A DNA stretch of 64,000 bases from Diphasiastrum complanatum (lineage: Eukaryota > Streptophyta > Lycopodiopsida > Lycopodiales > Lycopodiaceae): the NCBI GenBank assembly GCA_029204225.1, contig CM055093.1, positions 24,345,912-24,409,911 on the forward strand, read 5' to 3'. Made by a program: the position numbers and the translations under genes. How positions within the stretch are numbered: position 1 is the first letter of the stretch; each line of letters opens with the position of its first letter. The notes beneath the pieces were generated by a model. That model had not been told where the DNA came from, ran no database searches, and was given only the letters and a program-made list of their open reading frames with translations. Below, piece by piece: positions 12,171-24,309 of this stretch.

Positions 12171-14699
12171 AGACTATAAGTGATCTATTTCATATTGGGA
12201 ATATGGTAATCAGCGGACAAATCTACGTCTTATAACCAGTCAAATAACTTTATAAATAAACAGTAAATTAGTTCAAGTTGGATCAATCAAAACTTATTAA
12301 CACCAGAGTTATGGCAAAATGTATACAATGGTGTGCACTTCAAGCACTCTTTCATATCTCACTACCATGTCTTTCACTACATTTTTAATGGTCATCTACT
12401 CTAAATGATTCTATGTGACCACAACAACATGTCCATATAAAAATTCAATTTGAATCTCTATTGAAATAGATATACGCATTCAAAGTTACACATGTCAAGT
12501 GTTGAAACATATTGTTTGAATAAGCAAAGCTCTAGAGATCATTTGTAATAAAAAAAAAAAACAACAACAATAAGCACATGTGTGTCTATGTAGAATGACA
12601 AACCTAAAACGCGATATAATTTCACTACATAGATGCATTGACACAAAATAGTAGCAAACGAGTCACATTTGCTACTCTCTACTACTCAATAAAATTTTTA
12701 GGTTCTTAAAAATGGGATTCTTTTTAAGTCGTTTTCTCATCCATCTAGATAGAATTCTTTTTCACCATCTCTAAAGTTGATGCATAAACAGGTTTACTTT
12801 CACATCAAATTAATGGAATTGACTTTTGTGTTGGAGTTAATCTTCACTCCTACTCACCTAATTCATCTCCCGAGTACAATCATACTATGTAAATATTCTC
12901 TCTCTACATCAGCATGCAACCTTAGTAGCACAAGTCGAACAGTCTGTTTCTACATCGACCTTAAAACATAACAAGATCGAGTTGACTACGTCAACGTCGA
13001 CTTCACCAACTCGACTTAAGTCCATCGACATCCCGACTTCGACTCCATCAACAAGTTCTCAAGGGCGGACAAGTCGACTCGACTCACTAGTCAACTACCA
13101 CTAGTCAAAATGGAGCTCTGCATAACACAGACTACATCACCGTTCACTATGCAATAACTGCACCACTTCACAACTATCACCTATACATTTCACTCTAAAT
13201 TGTAATATTCATGACCGCTGCAACTGATGTATATATACATACAATACTCATGATGGATATTCATACCGAAACAACAACAGTAGATGAGTCAATAATCAGT
13301 GGTAGCGTGAATTAGAGTTCCTCCGTGAATTCCTTTGTATCAGACTATTTGATTCCATAGAATCCTTGGACTAGGGATAGATTTGGCAATTTCTAAAATT
13401 GTCCTTTATAAAGAATATGCTAAAATATAGAATGATACTAAAGTCTCGAAAAAAAAATGTATCTTGTAAGCAAACCATTGAACGACACTTAGAGTTTTAT
13501 CAAACCGTTTAGGAAAGTGATCCGTATTCACTATTTAGTTTGGAAAGACATCATTGTTGCTACTCAATATTTCAAGCAAAAAGATTCAACTAGGCTAATG
13601 AAGGTTGAAATATGGAAAACACTTATGACATGGTTAAAATATGATGAAAGAAATTATTTTCTAGCAGAGATGTACGATTGCTACAAAATGCTCTAGTAGT
13701 AAAATTCAGCAAACTTTGGTACCAATGCATAATCTCAAATGCAAGTACTAAATCAAAACAACATTAGGTTCAAGCCCATCTTTTTAGTTGGGGCTTTTTC
13801 TGCCCCATTTTAAAGTGCTTAAAGAGTAGAATGGGCAGCACTCATTCAACCCACCAATTTTTGTTTTTCATAAGTTCATTATGTTTTTTAAATGCAGATT
13901 TTGTTTCATAATGGTCATCTGAAAAAAGCTCAACTATTCGTTACACAATGGAAGGAGTCTGGGCACATGACATTCTGCCCGGGCAAAACCTCATCTCCCC
14001 AGCTCCTTTCATGATACTTAATGCTTGCAGTCTATAAAACATCTAGACAGAAAGAGACATACATGAGCACCTTTATATGGCCAGTGGAGGATAGAGGTAC
14101 ACATACCGCATTTGGAAGGAAATGCACATACTACATAATTTGGACACTACTACTTAACAGTCATTGCTGATTAGTCATGTGAAGATTGGCAGGTCTCAAT
14201 TGGAAACAAATAAAGGTAAGAGTGATTTCCCCATGTGGCTGAAAGGTTTTTGAAGTTTACATCAAGTAGGTCAAAGACAGGAAACTTGGATATGTAAATG
14301 AGAAAGTTTTACTCTTGACCATTTCTAGTAAAATAACTTCCAAGCCAGGCTTTATGAAACTTTTCAAAACTTCAATTCAAGCCAAATACACAGGCTAAAC
14401 CAGTGGATGTTTTATACTTCCAACAACTAGACTATTAGACTGTAAATTTTTTTTTTTTTGGCAAGCACAGCTATGGAGATACTCAACAAACAGGTGCTTT
14501 ATCTGAGCATATCATAATATGATACTAAAGAAGGCCCAAGTATCACTCACCTGTCTTCATAAAGCCAGGATATCGTCCTCTTTGCTTGATGGATGCATAG
14601 ATAGGCCAAGATTAAGCGTCATATCAGAGATAGTGTCTGTCATATTCATATGAAAACTTGAGAGAGATGGATTCAGATCACTCAGCTTGGTACATCATC
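12171..14699. other. No gene seen; 3' flank of the PLD gene
   Basis: No convincing coding sequence. At about 12,965-13,085 there is a local cluster of TCGAC/GTCGA motifs unlike the AT-rich surroundings. The segment just left of 14,700 should hold the 3' untranslated region of the phospholipase D gene; I did not fix a poly(A) signal. Confidence 0.5.
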
Positions 14700-17600
14700 T
14701 TAGGAGGTAAGAATGGGTGGAAGCAATTCAGATTTTACACCCAGAATATTGGCCTTTGTGTCTGGAAAGTGTGTGAGGCCAGGGAATTCTAAGACGGATC
14801 CATCAGAGCTTATTGCCACTGGGTATGTCAATAGGTGACCAGGAAGATCCACTGGAGAATCAGCTGCAAAAAGGTTCCAAAGATTGTCGGAGACTGTATT
14901 CACCTTCCTCACACATTCCAGGCTCCAGGGCTTTAAGAACACATTGTCCAGTAGGCCTAAATGTTCATACCAGAGCGACATTCGGAACCCATGAATTTCT
15001 CCGCGTGGTGACTGATCTGTGGCAATGTGATAAGGCTGGTATGCGCCCATAGCAATTTCTGTGTCCCTAGCACCATCCATAGACCGCTGATTGATATTTG
15101 CCGATCCAATGATAATGTACTCATCATCCACTGCAAACAGGAATTGACAATTTGGGGTGAACACAAAGATGCACTATTGTAGTCATGTACTAGAATAGAC
15201 AAATTACAAGCTGTTGATGTTGTGATTTTTTACCTATCATCATCTTGGCATGGACGTAGATCATGAAGCGACGGTTATCCTGTGCAGATTTGTAATTTGT
15301 CCCCTCTTCTGGACTCTCTGGCGGGAGATATTCCCCTCCTTGCCGTGTCTCTCGATTACCCAAGCAAAAAAAACAAAGGTAATCTTTGACGGTTTCATAA
15401 TCAATTTGCTTAGCCTCAAGTGCTTGAGCAACAGCCTTGTACATCATCTGCATAGTTCTTTTCATCCAATCTAAGATTGCCAGCACTTGCCCACTTTCAG
15501 GTATGCCCTCAGGCCACATAGGCACTACAATATAGACTGTAAACCTCTCTCCAGCTTCAATCTTGCTAACAATCTTCAGAGCTAGCTCTCTTGGAATCAA
15601 GTGCAAAGCATCTGTATCCTTGTTTTCTTCCCAGGAAAAGGAGCTCCCAAGGAAGTATTGATTCTCAATGTAAATGAAATTTTTTGCTCGGCGAATGGCT
15701 CGAATATAAGCGTCCTGAATGCTTCGATCTACGGTATTGTCTTTTCCACTTACTAGCCCAGAAGCTGCTGCAAGTTCTGGATCCTCCGGAAATCCAGCTG
15801 CAGCTCCTGCATCGATGGATCGGAAGACTTGAACGTGCCAGGTATTGGGATCGTCTTCGGCTGTAATCTCTGTGGGAGGTACAATGTTACTAATCTGGTC
15901 AATTGGCAGCAACAGTTCTTTGTGTGGTGCCTGCAAGAGCCATCTCTGCTCGAAGTTGTGTAGTACATCCCATGCTGCCGGGCCTTCGAGCTTTGAGTGG
16001 ATATCATGCCACGGCTCTCTTGGACCACCCTTCTTGATGCTAGATTCCTCAAAATTGGGCTGATGGAAGTCATCCTTATGCAGAGTATCCAGCGTTCTAA
16101 ACAGGGAGTGACTTTGGTTATCGTAGCGCCCATCACACAGATCAATTCCCCCAACAAAACTCACAAGCCTCCTCTCATTATACTCTTCACCTCCTGGAAC
16201 AGCTGCATCAACGATGATAGTCTTCTGGTGGTGGGTGAACATAGCTCCAATCTGAAAACCCTGGATGAAGCTCAGGCTATCATCTGCGTTTCTGGGACAT
16301 AGGTAGCAATTCACATTTGTGTCTTCAAAGTAATCCAAAGTTTCTTGATCATGTGTGGCCATCAAGCCATCTTTTTTAATAACAGGTATAGATGTTCTGT
16401 CATCCCAAACCAGCATTAAAACTCTCACCCCCTCGTCTGCCTTCCTCTTCAATAGTTCTCCTAATGTTACTCCTGTGCTGCCTTCAATTTGCCGCTCAGG
16501 ATCGCGAACAAGTGTAATACTTGTGTACACTGACCACCCAGTGATATAGATCAGATGGTTTGCACCATTGATTGCTTCGAACACATCTTCCCAGCATCTT
16601 GTTGGCTGTCTGAGAGCTCCACCTTCCAGGTAGATGGGAGGCAGGAATTCATCCAACATATGCGAATCCTGATAGAGGGTAACCTTACAGCCCTTGTGCT
16701 TCTTATAATAAGTAAAGGGAACTCCCTCAAAACGGTTCCCATCTCTCAAACCAGTCCCCCAGTCATGTTCTTTTTCTACGTCGTGGTATTCAAGCCGCAC
16801 TAAGATCCTTGAATCCCCTTTCAGCTTCTCCCCGTTGTCATGGTAAAGGTCATACCAGCCTTCTATGGCTTTGCCCCCTAAAATCTCATGCACAGGTATT
16901 TTAGCTCTTCCAATCAAAGCTGCTCCAATTGCGTGATCATCCTTCACACTTATTGTCACATCTGCAACATTGTGTGCACAGTGGATGTGAAATGTTTCAT
17001 TCCAGATAGGATTGACAGGTTCGTGCTTGATCAAACGCGTGCGACCGACTCGAGCTTCTGCAAGATCAACCGTAGCATACAACAGGCTCGCACCTTCTCC
17101 AAAACCTACCACTTCTTCAAATTCCTCCACCATCTACAAAAAGAACACACGAAATCAGATCTCAGTTCTCATGTTGCACTAAGCTTGCCCTTCAAAACGC
17201 GTAACCAATAACAAAAACCTCTACAATAGCATGTCGGCATTGTCACAAATTTAACCAAATGACCTACGTAATTCTTAGATCAACTTTACAACCTGTAAGG
17301 GATCAAAAAGCAATCATTGGGCATTGCAAACTAAACTACGGAGCTTATTACAAAAATAAGCGAAACTAAAGAGGAGATGCTAAGCGATTCAGAAGGACAT
17401 TGAACGCATTATAATGTAAGAAGACATTTCTTATGCTAGAAGTGGAATTCAAGTTAGTGGTCGGCTTTTTCGATCTGCTCCCAAACGATGCACTTAACTT
17501 TTGGAAGAAAAGCGGTGTCTTTAGCCTTTGTGAAACCATTTATACGACTACATTGCATTGTATACTATCAAGTGCAAAACAAATGATGGGCTGAGTCATG

Positions 17601-18405
17601 TCTGTAAAGATAACATGCAGGTTCCCCGTATCTGTGTGAGTGAGCAGAGAGCCCTCAATACCAGCATCCACTTGATACGTTGGTACCTTTTGAGCTCTTA
17701 GGCTTTGTAGGCAAATAAGAAGAAAAAATACATTCATAAAAAAAATATACATAGATCATTGCACCCAAACTCTTTTAGCCCTTGTTGCAGGCTTGGTGAC
17801 ATTTTGATTGTCATCCTTCTTTATGCGGATGATGTGGCTCTAGTTGCTACGACCAGAGAAGGCTTACAGAGACAGTCAAACAGTCTTCATGCTTTTCGTA
17901 CCCCATGGGGTTTGAAAGTTTACATTGCGAAAACCAAAGTTATGATATTTGCATTCATGCAACAACATGAGCTTATCTTTGATGAACAGGCACTGGAGGT
18001 TGTATCATCCTACACTTACACTTACTTAGGTGTCCTCTTTACTGGTCCTGTATTCCCTCTAGAATCCTGAAATATCATCTTTACTAAGCAACCCTGACTG
18101 ATAGTATCAAACTTTGAAAATCATGTCACGGATCACAGTGCTCTACTCTAAGTATTCTCAAGGTAAGGTTATTCTTTTCTAGATCCATGATCCACAAATC
18201 GGTTATTTTCCTAGAATAGCTTAACGTTTTACACATGAGAAGTTTTGGCTGACGAGAGGAACCAGATCGGAAGTAAATAATGTGAGTAAAGAATCACCTT
18301 CCTGAAAAACCTGGGGGCAGCTCCAGTCGTTCTTTCTTCGTCCACCAAGTCAGCTGCCTGAACTATGGTCACATGAAGAGTCCCATGCAGCAAAATCAGA
18401 GCCAT
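14700..18405 (-). CDS. Phospholipase D alpha, three coding exons
   Basis: Hydrolyses membrane phosphatidylcholine and related lipids to phosphatidic acid, a stress and lipid signal. The coding sequence joins 18405..18298, 17133..15234 and 15130..14700, with GT/AG introns, into 812 residues, close to the usual length of about 810. The start at 18,405 gives [15 protein letters not shown], the normal alpha-type beginning of the Ca2+-binding C2 domain. HKD motif 1 is HQKTIIVD at residues 338-345; HKD motif 2 is HAKMMIVD at 664-671, and intron 2 splits its Val codon. [11 protein letters not shown] and the C-terminal LPPILTS are also typical. A CAG acceptor two bases before the ATG indicates a spliced 5' leader. 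No stop or frameshift breaks it, so it looks functional. Alpha class is judged from the C2 start and overall match. Confidence 0.96.
17759..18070 (+). pseudogene. LINE reverse transcriptase fragment inside PLD intron 1
   Basis: The plus strand encodes [20 protein letters not shown], with the YADD catalytic box of non-LTR reverse transcriptases, then [18 protein letters not shown] and [11 protein letters not shown], in the standard order for that domain. About 100 residues survive, with neither endonuclease nor the rest of RT. It lies in the 1,164-bp first intron of the PLD gene, antisense to it, so splicing removes it. It may be of the same LINE lineage as the element at 61-64 kb, but the surviving parts do not overlap and cannot be compared. 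Confidence 0.85.
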
Positions 18406-19620
18406 TCCTGCAAAAATAAGAACGAATGTTCTTTTTTTAGATCCAGTATCATCTAACAGGAAAAGCCCACAAACCGGTGCAATGATCGACGATTTAAGCA
18501 AGCCAAATTGCAACAAAATAACATATATGCTTCCAAATTAGTGATCTCTTGCTACCAGCCTTTACATTCCTACCACCAAAGAGGCTCAGATAAAGTTCAA
18601 TTAATGAGCTCACTAATCACAAAATTTGAATGAGAAACTGCAGATCCGCAATTCTTGCGTGCTCTACAAAATGCTCAAGCTATCTACTTCAAGCACAGAT
18701 CAGAGTGCCAGGAGCTTCTAACTTGACTGCCTTTGAGAGAACAAAAGATTGAGTCTATGTAAGAAAAGACCTTCTAATCCTTGTTACTTAGATCTGACAG
18801 AAGATAAGACTCGATCTGGTGTGGGTTCTCAGGCAATCCACACAAAACTATGGAATGTGGGCACTGGGTAGTGGGTAGTTTGTTATCTACTACTGCTAAA
18901 TTCGATTTTTGTAGTATTGCAGCTGCCAATTACTCCCTCCCATTCACTCTACTGCTATTGAACCACTATAATAGTCATAATTTCTGTCACATGTTCAAGA
19001 ATCAATGGCAACATGTAACTGAGCAAGCTCTAGCCTCTAGCAAAGCCTTTGGCAGCACTAGCTAGCCTCTCAGAAATTCATTTGCTTGCAATCATGATCC
19101 ATGAATGTGGGTAGCAGCAATCCTGCAATGGTGATGGTGATGGTGATGGCGTCGGTGCTCTGCTCTGCTATGCTATGAGCTCTATCCATTCCATTTACAA
19201 TTATTAATAGCACGTCGACGACTTTGATATTTTGGTGCAGGGGAGGCCCAGAAGCCACTTCGAGGGCCCAGCCAACAGGGCTGGCCGCTTGCCTTCCTTT
19301 CAAGAATATTCTTGTTAAGATATTCTTGTTCGTATTTATACACAGCTGCCAATCGTTGACAAAGCGCTATGTGTTGAGAAACGTGGCCATGGCCTCTTTT
19401 AACATCTCATCACCGACCACCCTCACCACTCGCGCCGTGTTTCGGCGCAAAATCAGTTTTTTCTTTTTTACAAAGCAAAGGGAGACATCCCTCCCTCCAC
19501 GGATGGAATCCCCTCGGCCTCCCTTTTCCCTTTTTCTTTTTTTAAATTTTCACTGCACGGAAGGTGAGTGTCGCATTTTTGTTATACACACCTTCCTTTC
19601 GCGCGGAAGGCACATGTAAT
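18406..19620 (-). promoter_or_regulatory. PLD 5' leader intron and presumed promoter region
   Basis: On the minus strand the sequence before the PLD start reads TTATTTTTGCAGGA then ATG, a clear 3' splice site, so the transcript must begin further right with at least one non-coding exon. I could not fix that exon's donor or a TATA box. A short GGTGAT trinucleotide-type repeat lies at about 19,127-19,150. Other open frames here have no protein signature. Confidence 0.5.
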
Positions 19621-21659
19621 AAAAATTTTACGACAAGAAAATCATTATAGAAATAAGTAGAAACTAATTTTACGTTCGGAAAGGATGCCTCCTTGGGGCA
19701 CTCCGCCTGAGGAAGGGCTTTTGTCCTCGGGCGAAATGCCCTCAAAGGCCGACCCACCCCCCCCCCCTTCCCAAAAAAAAAATGTCTTCCTTGCCCAAGC
19801 CTCAACACAACCCTCACAGTTTGCAAAAAAATGCCTCCCTGCCCTACCCTCACAGTTTTAGGTTCCATATGTAGACATGTAATGTAAACAATGGTTGTAC
19901 CTTTGTAAAGTACATGTCTCTAACTCTCCCCAAAAACTTGTAGGTTTTTTTATTAGTCAAGGCCAATAAAAAATCCACTCATGAAAATTGAGCGAAAATT
20001 TTAGTTAGTTTCATCCAAAATACCTCTAATATGTGCTTTATGAGTGTCTAATATGTGCTTTATGAGTGAAGCTCCAAAAATTAGTTGAGATATGTTTTGC
20101 ATACAATCATGAATTTTTGGTGCTAGTATTTTATGGAATTTGAGGACCTTGCCTGAGGGTGAAGCTGCATCCAAAGTTTCATAACGCCTGCACCAATCAA
20201 AATTTAGGCAACATAAAAATTGGTTGCAACTTTTGTAGTTGACTTGTTTTCCCCGTTGGACGTGGGATTTTCAAAACTCGGTCACAGTAAAAAAAAATTA
20301 CTAGATTGATTAAGGGCATAAGGCCATATACATTTTAGAGCATATAGGCTCTAAGGGCATATTGCCCTTGCAATGCCAAAAGGTGGGTAAAATAAATCCC
20401 CACAACCATGAACTACAACTATAGAGGGCTACAGACACTATCATGGTAAGTATCTACACCATCATATACTAGAACAACTTGGGAATAAGGTTGCAAACTA
20501 TTTGCTAGCTAAAACTTACATGCTACATCTATTTTTAAGTAACCTAGCATTGTTCCTATTAGCCTCATTTGACCATGATGTCACTTTTGTGGCATTTGGC
20601 CTCTATATATCTGTGTAGGTGTTGCGGGCATGTAGGCAATCTCAAAGTCATAAGAGAGAGTGAAAAGAATTGGTGAAATCAACGATGCACCCTAGCGACA
20701 AGGATGCACTGAGAAATACCAAATTAACCAAGGTGGCTGGGAACTATGATACAGTGCAATGATGGCAAAGTGGCAGGCTCTTGTGTATGATTCTAAATGG
20801 GAAACATACACTTGCGTGTCAATGAAATTGAAACTAGTGTCAATGTCCAAACGTTTTGGAAACCCCTTTGAAGTTGTGATAAAATATACAAAAGCAATAT
20901 ATTAGCCCAATGGGTTTACCTTATCAAAATGTCATTGTAAAAGTTCATTTCTTCTTGATCATTTTTTGAGAAATAAATTTGATTTTAACCATTGAAACCC
21001 GATGATAAATGCATTAAATGGTTTAGAGTAGTATAGTTTGCAAATGAATCAATGTCCATTAATCCACAAGTCTAGCACAAAGTATATATCCTTTTTTGAA
21101 TAGTAAATGTTGCAATTTATGATAGCCATGCACATAACATCTGATCGTAAAAAGTAAAAATTTCAATGCCTAACAATCAGCAAGAATAGAACAATTCAAT
21201 CCACTTGATTGTAGAACTAAAACTTATTGTATCACAAATCTAATGAAACTACATCAATAAGTATGTGCGCATGCATACTCTATGTCCAAGTAGTTGTTTT
21301 GCAAAAGTAATGGTGACACAACTTCTTTTGAGGTCTCTCATGAGTAAATAACCAATCCAAAAAATATCTGAGACGATTAACATTCACTATATCTAAGTAT
21401 ATAGAGCTGAATTTCTCTTGCATGTCTCCTTTGTTGATATTAGATCATCCACTTCATTTGTCAAGTATAATTGATGAAAAACCTGTCACATCACATCCAA
21501 CTAGTTTAGCAACTACTTTTTTTTATGAACTCCACTTACATACAAAAAAGAACAACAAAAATCAACATACCAAGCACAAACTATTCTTTGAGAAGATTCA
21601 TCGCGTTTTGTAAGAATTTGCAAATATTGAGCTTGATAAACACATAGATTAGTGTACAT
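19621..21659. other. No gene seen
   Basis: AT-rich sequence without recognisable coding regions. It contains a C-run followed by an A-run at about 19,756-19,790, and at about 20,027-20,068 a short tandem duplication of TAATATGTGCTTTATGAGTG. Confidence 0.45.
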
Positions 21660-22262
21660 ATTGTGATCCACACATGTGAGAGCATGTTCACACATGTGAG
21701 AATAGGCCTAGAGTTGGATAGGATGTTTGGTCAAGTTTCCTAGAATTTAGACAAATCATGGAAGTTGGTGATTGATCTAACTACCAAAGTTGGTAGACCT
21801 AATGGTTAGGTCAACTTGGCAAGAGTGGGAAAACCTAATGCTAATTAGGTCTCTAAACATGTGTTGGACCTACTCAACCAGCCATGGAAAGCATCTCCTT
21901 TGTACTATCAATCAGTCATTCCATTATGGGAGAGATCATGATTTTGGAGCACTTGACAATTTGGAGTTTTTACACCATTTGTGTTGGGATTTTTTGATGT
22001 GAATGCAATCTAAACTTAGTGAAATTGATTCTCTATTAGTAGGCCATAATACAGTCCATAATTCACGTGTGAGGTCATTCTATAGTGTTTTGATCAATAA
22101 TTAATTGCTCTTGCTTGTTTAGATCAAAATTGTCAATCTAGATCAAGATTTGAGTGCTAGTTTTGCGATAGATTGATTAACCAAGTACCGAATCACTTTT
22201 AAGAATCTTTTGTAGATCCATTTAGGGTCCTAAACACTATACTTTTAACATGGTACCAGATT
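21660..22262 (+). mobile_element. Probable copia 5' LTR and primer binding site, plus orientation
   Basis: The stretch ends CTTTTAACA at 22,249 and is followed at about 22,251 by TGGTACCAGATTC, a variant of the TGGTATCAGAGC primer site complementary to initiator tRNA-Met. A direct CACACATGTGAGA-type motif occurs twice near 21,669-21,700; the same paired motif recurs, inverted, at about 37,585-37,620 beside the related copia element. The left end is not fixed. Confidence 0.45.
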
Positions 22263-23014
22263 CAAGTACAAGAGTTTAATTGTTGATCAAAACCAACTCC
22301 AAATTTAGCAAGTTTGATGCTAAATAGCTAGTTTTGAGAGGGCGAGTCTAAACCAACTGATTGTTTCAAAATTTGATAGTGGACTGCAAGTGTACTTTTC
22401 ACATGTGTGGGGAGCTGTTGTACCTACATTTAATGTTCCATTATTGATAGGATCCTCATAATTTTTCTACACATCATCTTGATGAGATTTTTGATGCAAA
22501 TCAAAGAGAAAGCATCAAAGATCATTTGCCATTATTGAGATCTGACTTTGTGTTATAAATCTAATTAATAGGTGCTTAGAACAAGTTCTTAAAAATGGTT
22601 TTACAGGTCTTGTTGGATCATCAAGAAGAAGGGGTGTAAGAGAGTCATTGTTTTGCCAAAATCATTGATTTTTTGATGTGGTTTCATTAGAATTTGAAGT
22701 GAACTCATCATAATTCCATTCAATCTTAGTGAGAGGGTGAGAGGGCTAGGACTAGAAGCCTTTTGGAAGGCTAGAAGTCTATTTTGAGTCATTCAATTCA
22801 AGTGAAGTCTTTGTGAACTTCTATAATCAAATCTATTCAATTTTCTTGAGCCATACTTTGTAGAATCCTTCAAGATAGTTCTTTTGAATCAAGATCACTT
22901 TGATCTTGCTACTTGTGTCTTTGTGAGCATCAAGTGAGTTGCAAGTGAGGCAAATTCTGGAAAAGAACTTAGGAAGGGTCGAGAAGTACATTCATAGTAC
23001 AAGCCACTAGCAAG
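22263..23014 (+). other. Untranslated leader of the plus-strand copia element
   Basis: About 750 bp between the primer-site-like sequence and the gag start. It has no coding potential on the plus strand and matches the position of a retroelement leader. Confidence 0.4.
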
Positions 23015-24150
23015 ATGGGATCACTTGGATCATTCCTCTTGGAAGCTAGTGAGAGGCTAAATTCTACAAACTACTCAATATGGAAAGTGAGGATGGAGTC
23101 ACTCCTAGTGCTACAAGACCTCTATGATGTTGTCCTAGATGAAGAGGATGAACCTCTAGGTGGATACCAATTGGTGAAGTACAAGAAGAGAGCAAGACTA
23201 GCAATACATTGTGTGAAAATGAATGTTAGTAATGATCTTCTAAAGGAGGTTGTCACTTGCACTTCAGCCAAGGAGGCTTGGGATTCATTAAGAGCTATGT
23301 AAGAATCCAACAACACTTCAAGAGTGCTTATGCTAAGAAACCAAGTCTTGCAAAGCATGAGGAGAAGTGATGAAAGAGCACAAGAATATGTGCTAAGAAT
23401 GAAATCTCTTAACAAGGATGCTTCAATAGGAGATAAGATTCATGATAGTAAACTTTTTCAGATGATCCTAAACGGACTTGGAGATGAGTAGTCCAACTTG
23501 GTCCAAAGTTTTGCGATTCAAGAGACTCTACCTTCTATTGACAAGCTACATAGTGTGCTTGTGGTCGAGGAGTGTATAGTCCTACATGCCAAGAGTAGGA
23601 TGAGTTCTTTGCCCTTGCATGATGGAGATGAGAAAGCAAATTTCTCAAGAAAAGTCAAAAAGAAAAACCAAAGCAAGGGAGGAGGATCAAGCAACAAGCT
23701 CAAAGGCAAAGGGCAAGATAGATAAGTCCAAGCTAAAATGCTTCTTTTGTGAAAAGAAGTGGCATTTTGCATCTGAATGCTACATGAGGCAAAATGCACA
23801 ACAGGAGAGCAAACAAGAAAACCTTGCACGTAAAGAGGAGGAGGGTGAAGGAGACTCATCCTTGATGGCATCAACATCTTGACGCAATAGCAACTCAAGA
23901 GAATCATAGTGGATTGATAGTGGGGCTAGTTCCCACATGCCTTTCAAAAAGGACTATTTTGCAACTCTACTTTCTTTTAATGGTGCTAAAAAGTCCATAT
24001 TTACATCAAATGATCAAGAATGTAGAATAGATGTTGTTGGAACCATCCCTTTGTGTCTAGGATTTTGTAAAAGAATGGATCTAGACAATGTTCTTTATGT
24101 AACATCAATCACAAAAATTTGTTAAGTGTTGGTAAACTTATATATTTGTC
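23015..24150 (+). pseudogene. Ty1/copia gag-protease fragment (same lineage as 38.4-40.4 kb)
   Basis: Gag starts at the ATG at 23,015 with FLLEASERLNSTNYSIWKVR and continues through single stops (near 23,300 and 23,490) to an RNA-binding CCHC knuckle, CFFCEKKWHFASEC, at about 23,740-23,780. The protease region follows: SWWIDSG-like at about 23,910, then ECRIDVVGTIPL, VLYVTSITK and, after a one-base shift, NLLSVGKLI at about 24,118-24,144. The minus-strand element at 40,366-38,443 has the same parts (SSERLSTSNYSIWKFR, CFFCFKKGHYATNC, NLISVGKLL). The element is cut off at about 24,150 by unrelated sequence, so integrase and RT are missing. Confidence 0.85.
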
Positions 24151-24300
24151 CATAGTTCATCTCAGCAATTGTAGGATTTCAATAGTTCGGAAGCTACCCG
24201 AACTATCGGATCTTCAGATATTGGTGTCGATGGTGCGCCAAACTATCGGCTATTTAGGGAATGTGTCGGAAAAGGCCGGTTGAGTTCACCATCTCCAACA
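24151..24300 (-). mobile_element. Truncated copia 3' LTR
   Basis: On the minus strand the segment begins TGTTGGAGATGGTGAACTC at 24,300, directly after a purine tract, AAGAGGGAG (24,301-24,309), which is the standard copia polypurine tract and LTR start. Only about 150 bp remain before the junction with the plus-strand copia fragment. Its sequence does not match the LTR at 27,526-28,410, although both flank minus-strand copia coding sequence. Confidence 0.55.
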
Positions 24301-24309
24301 CTCCCTCTT

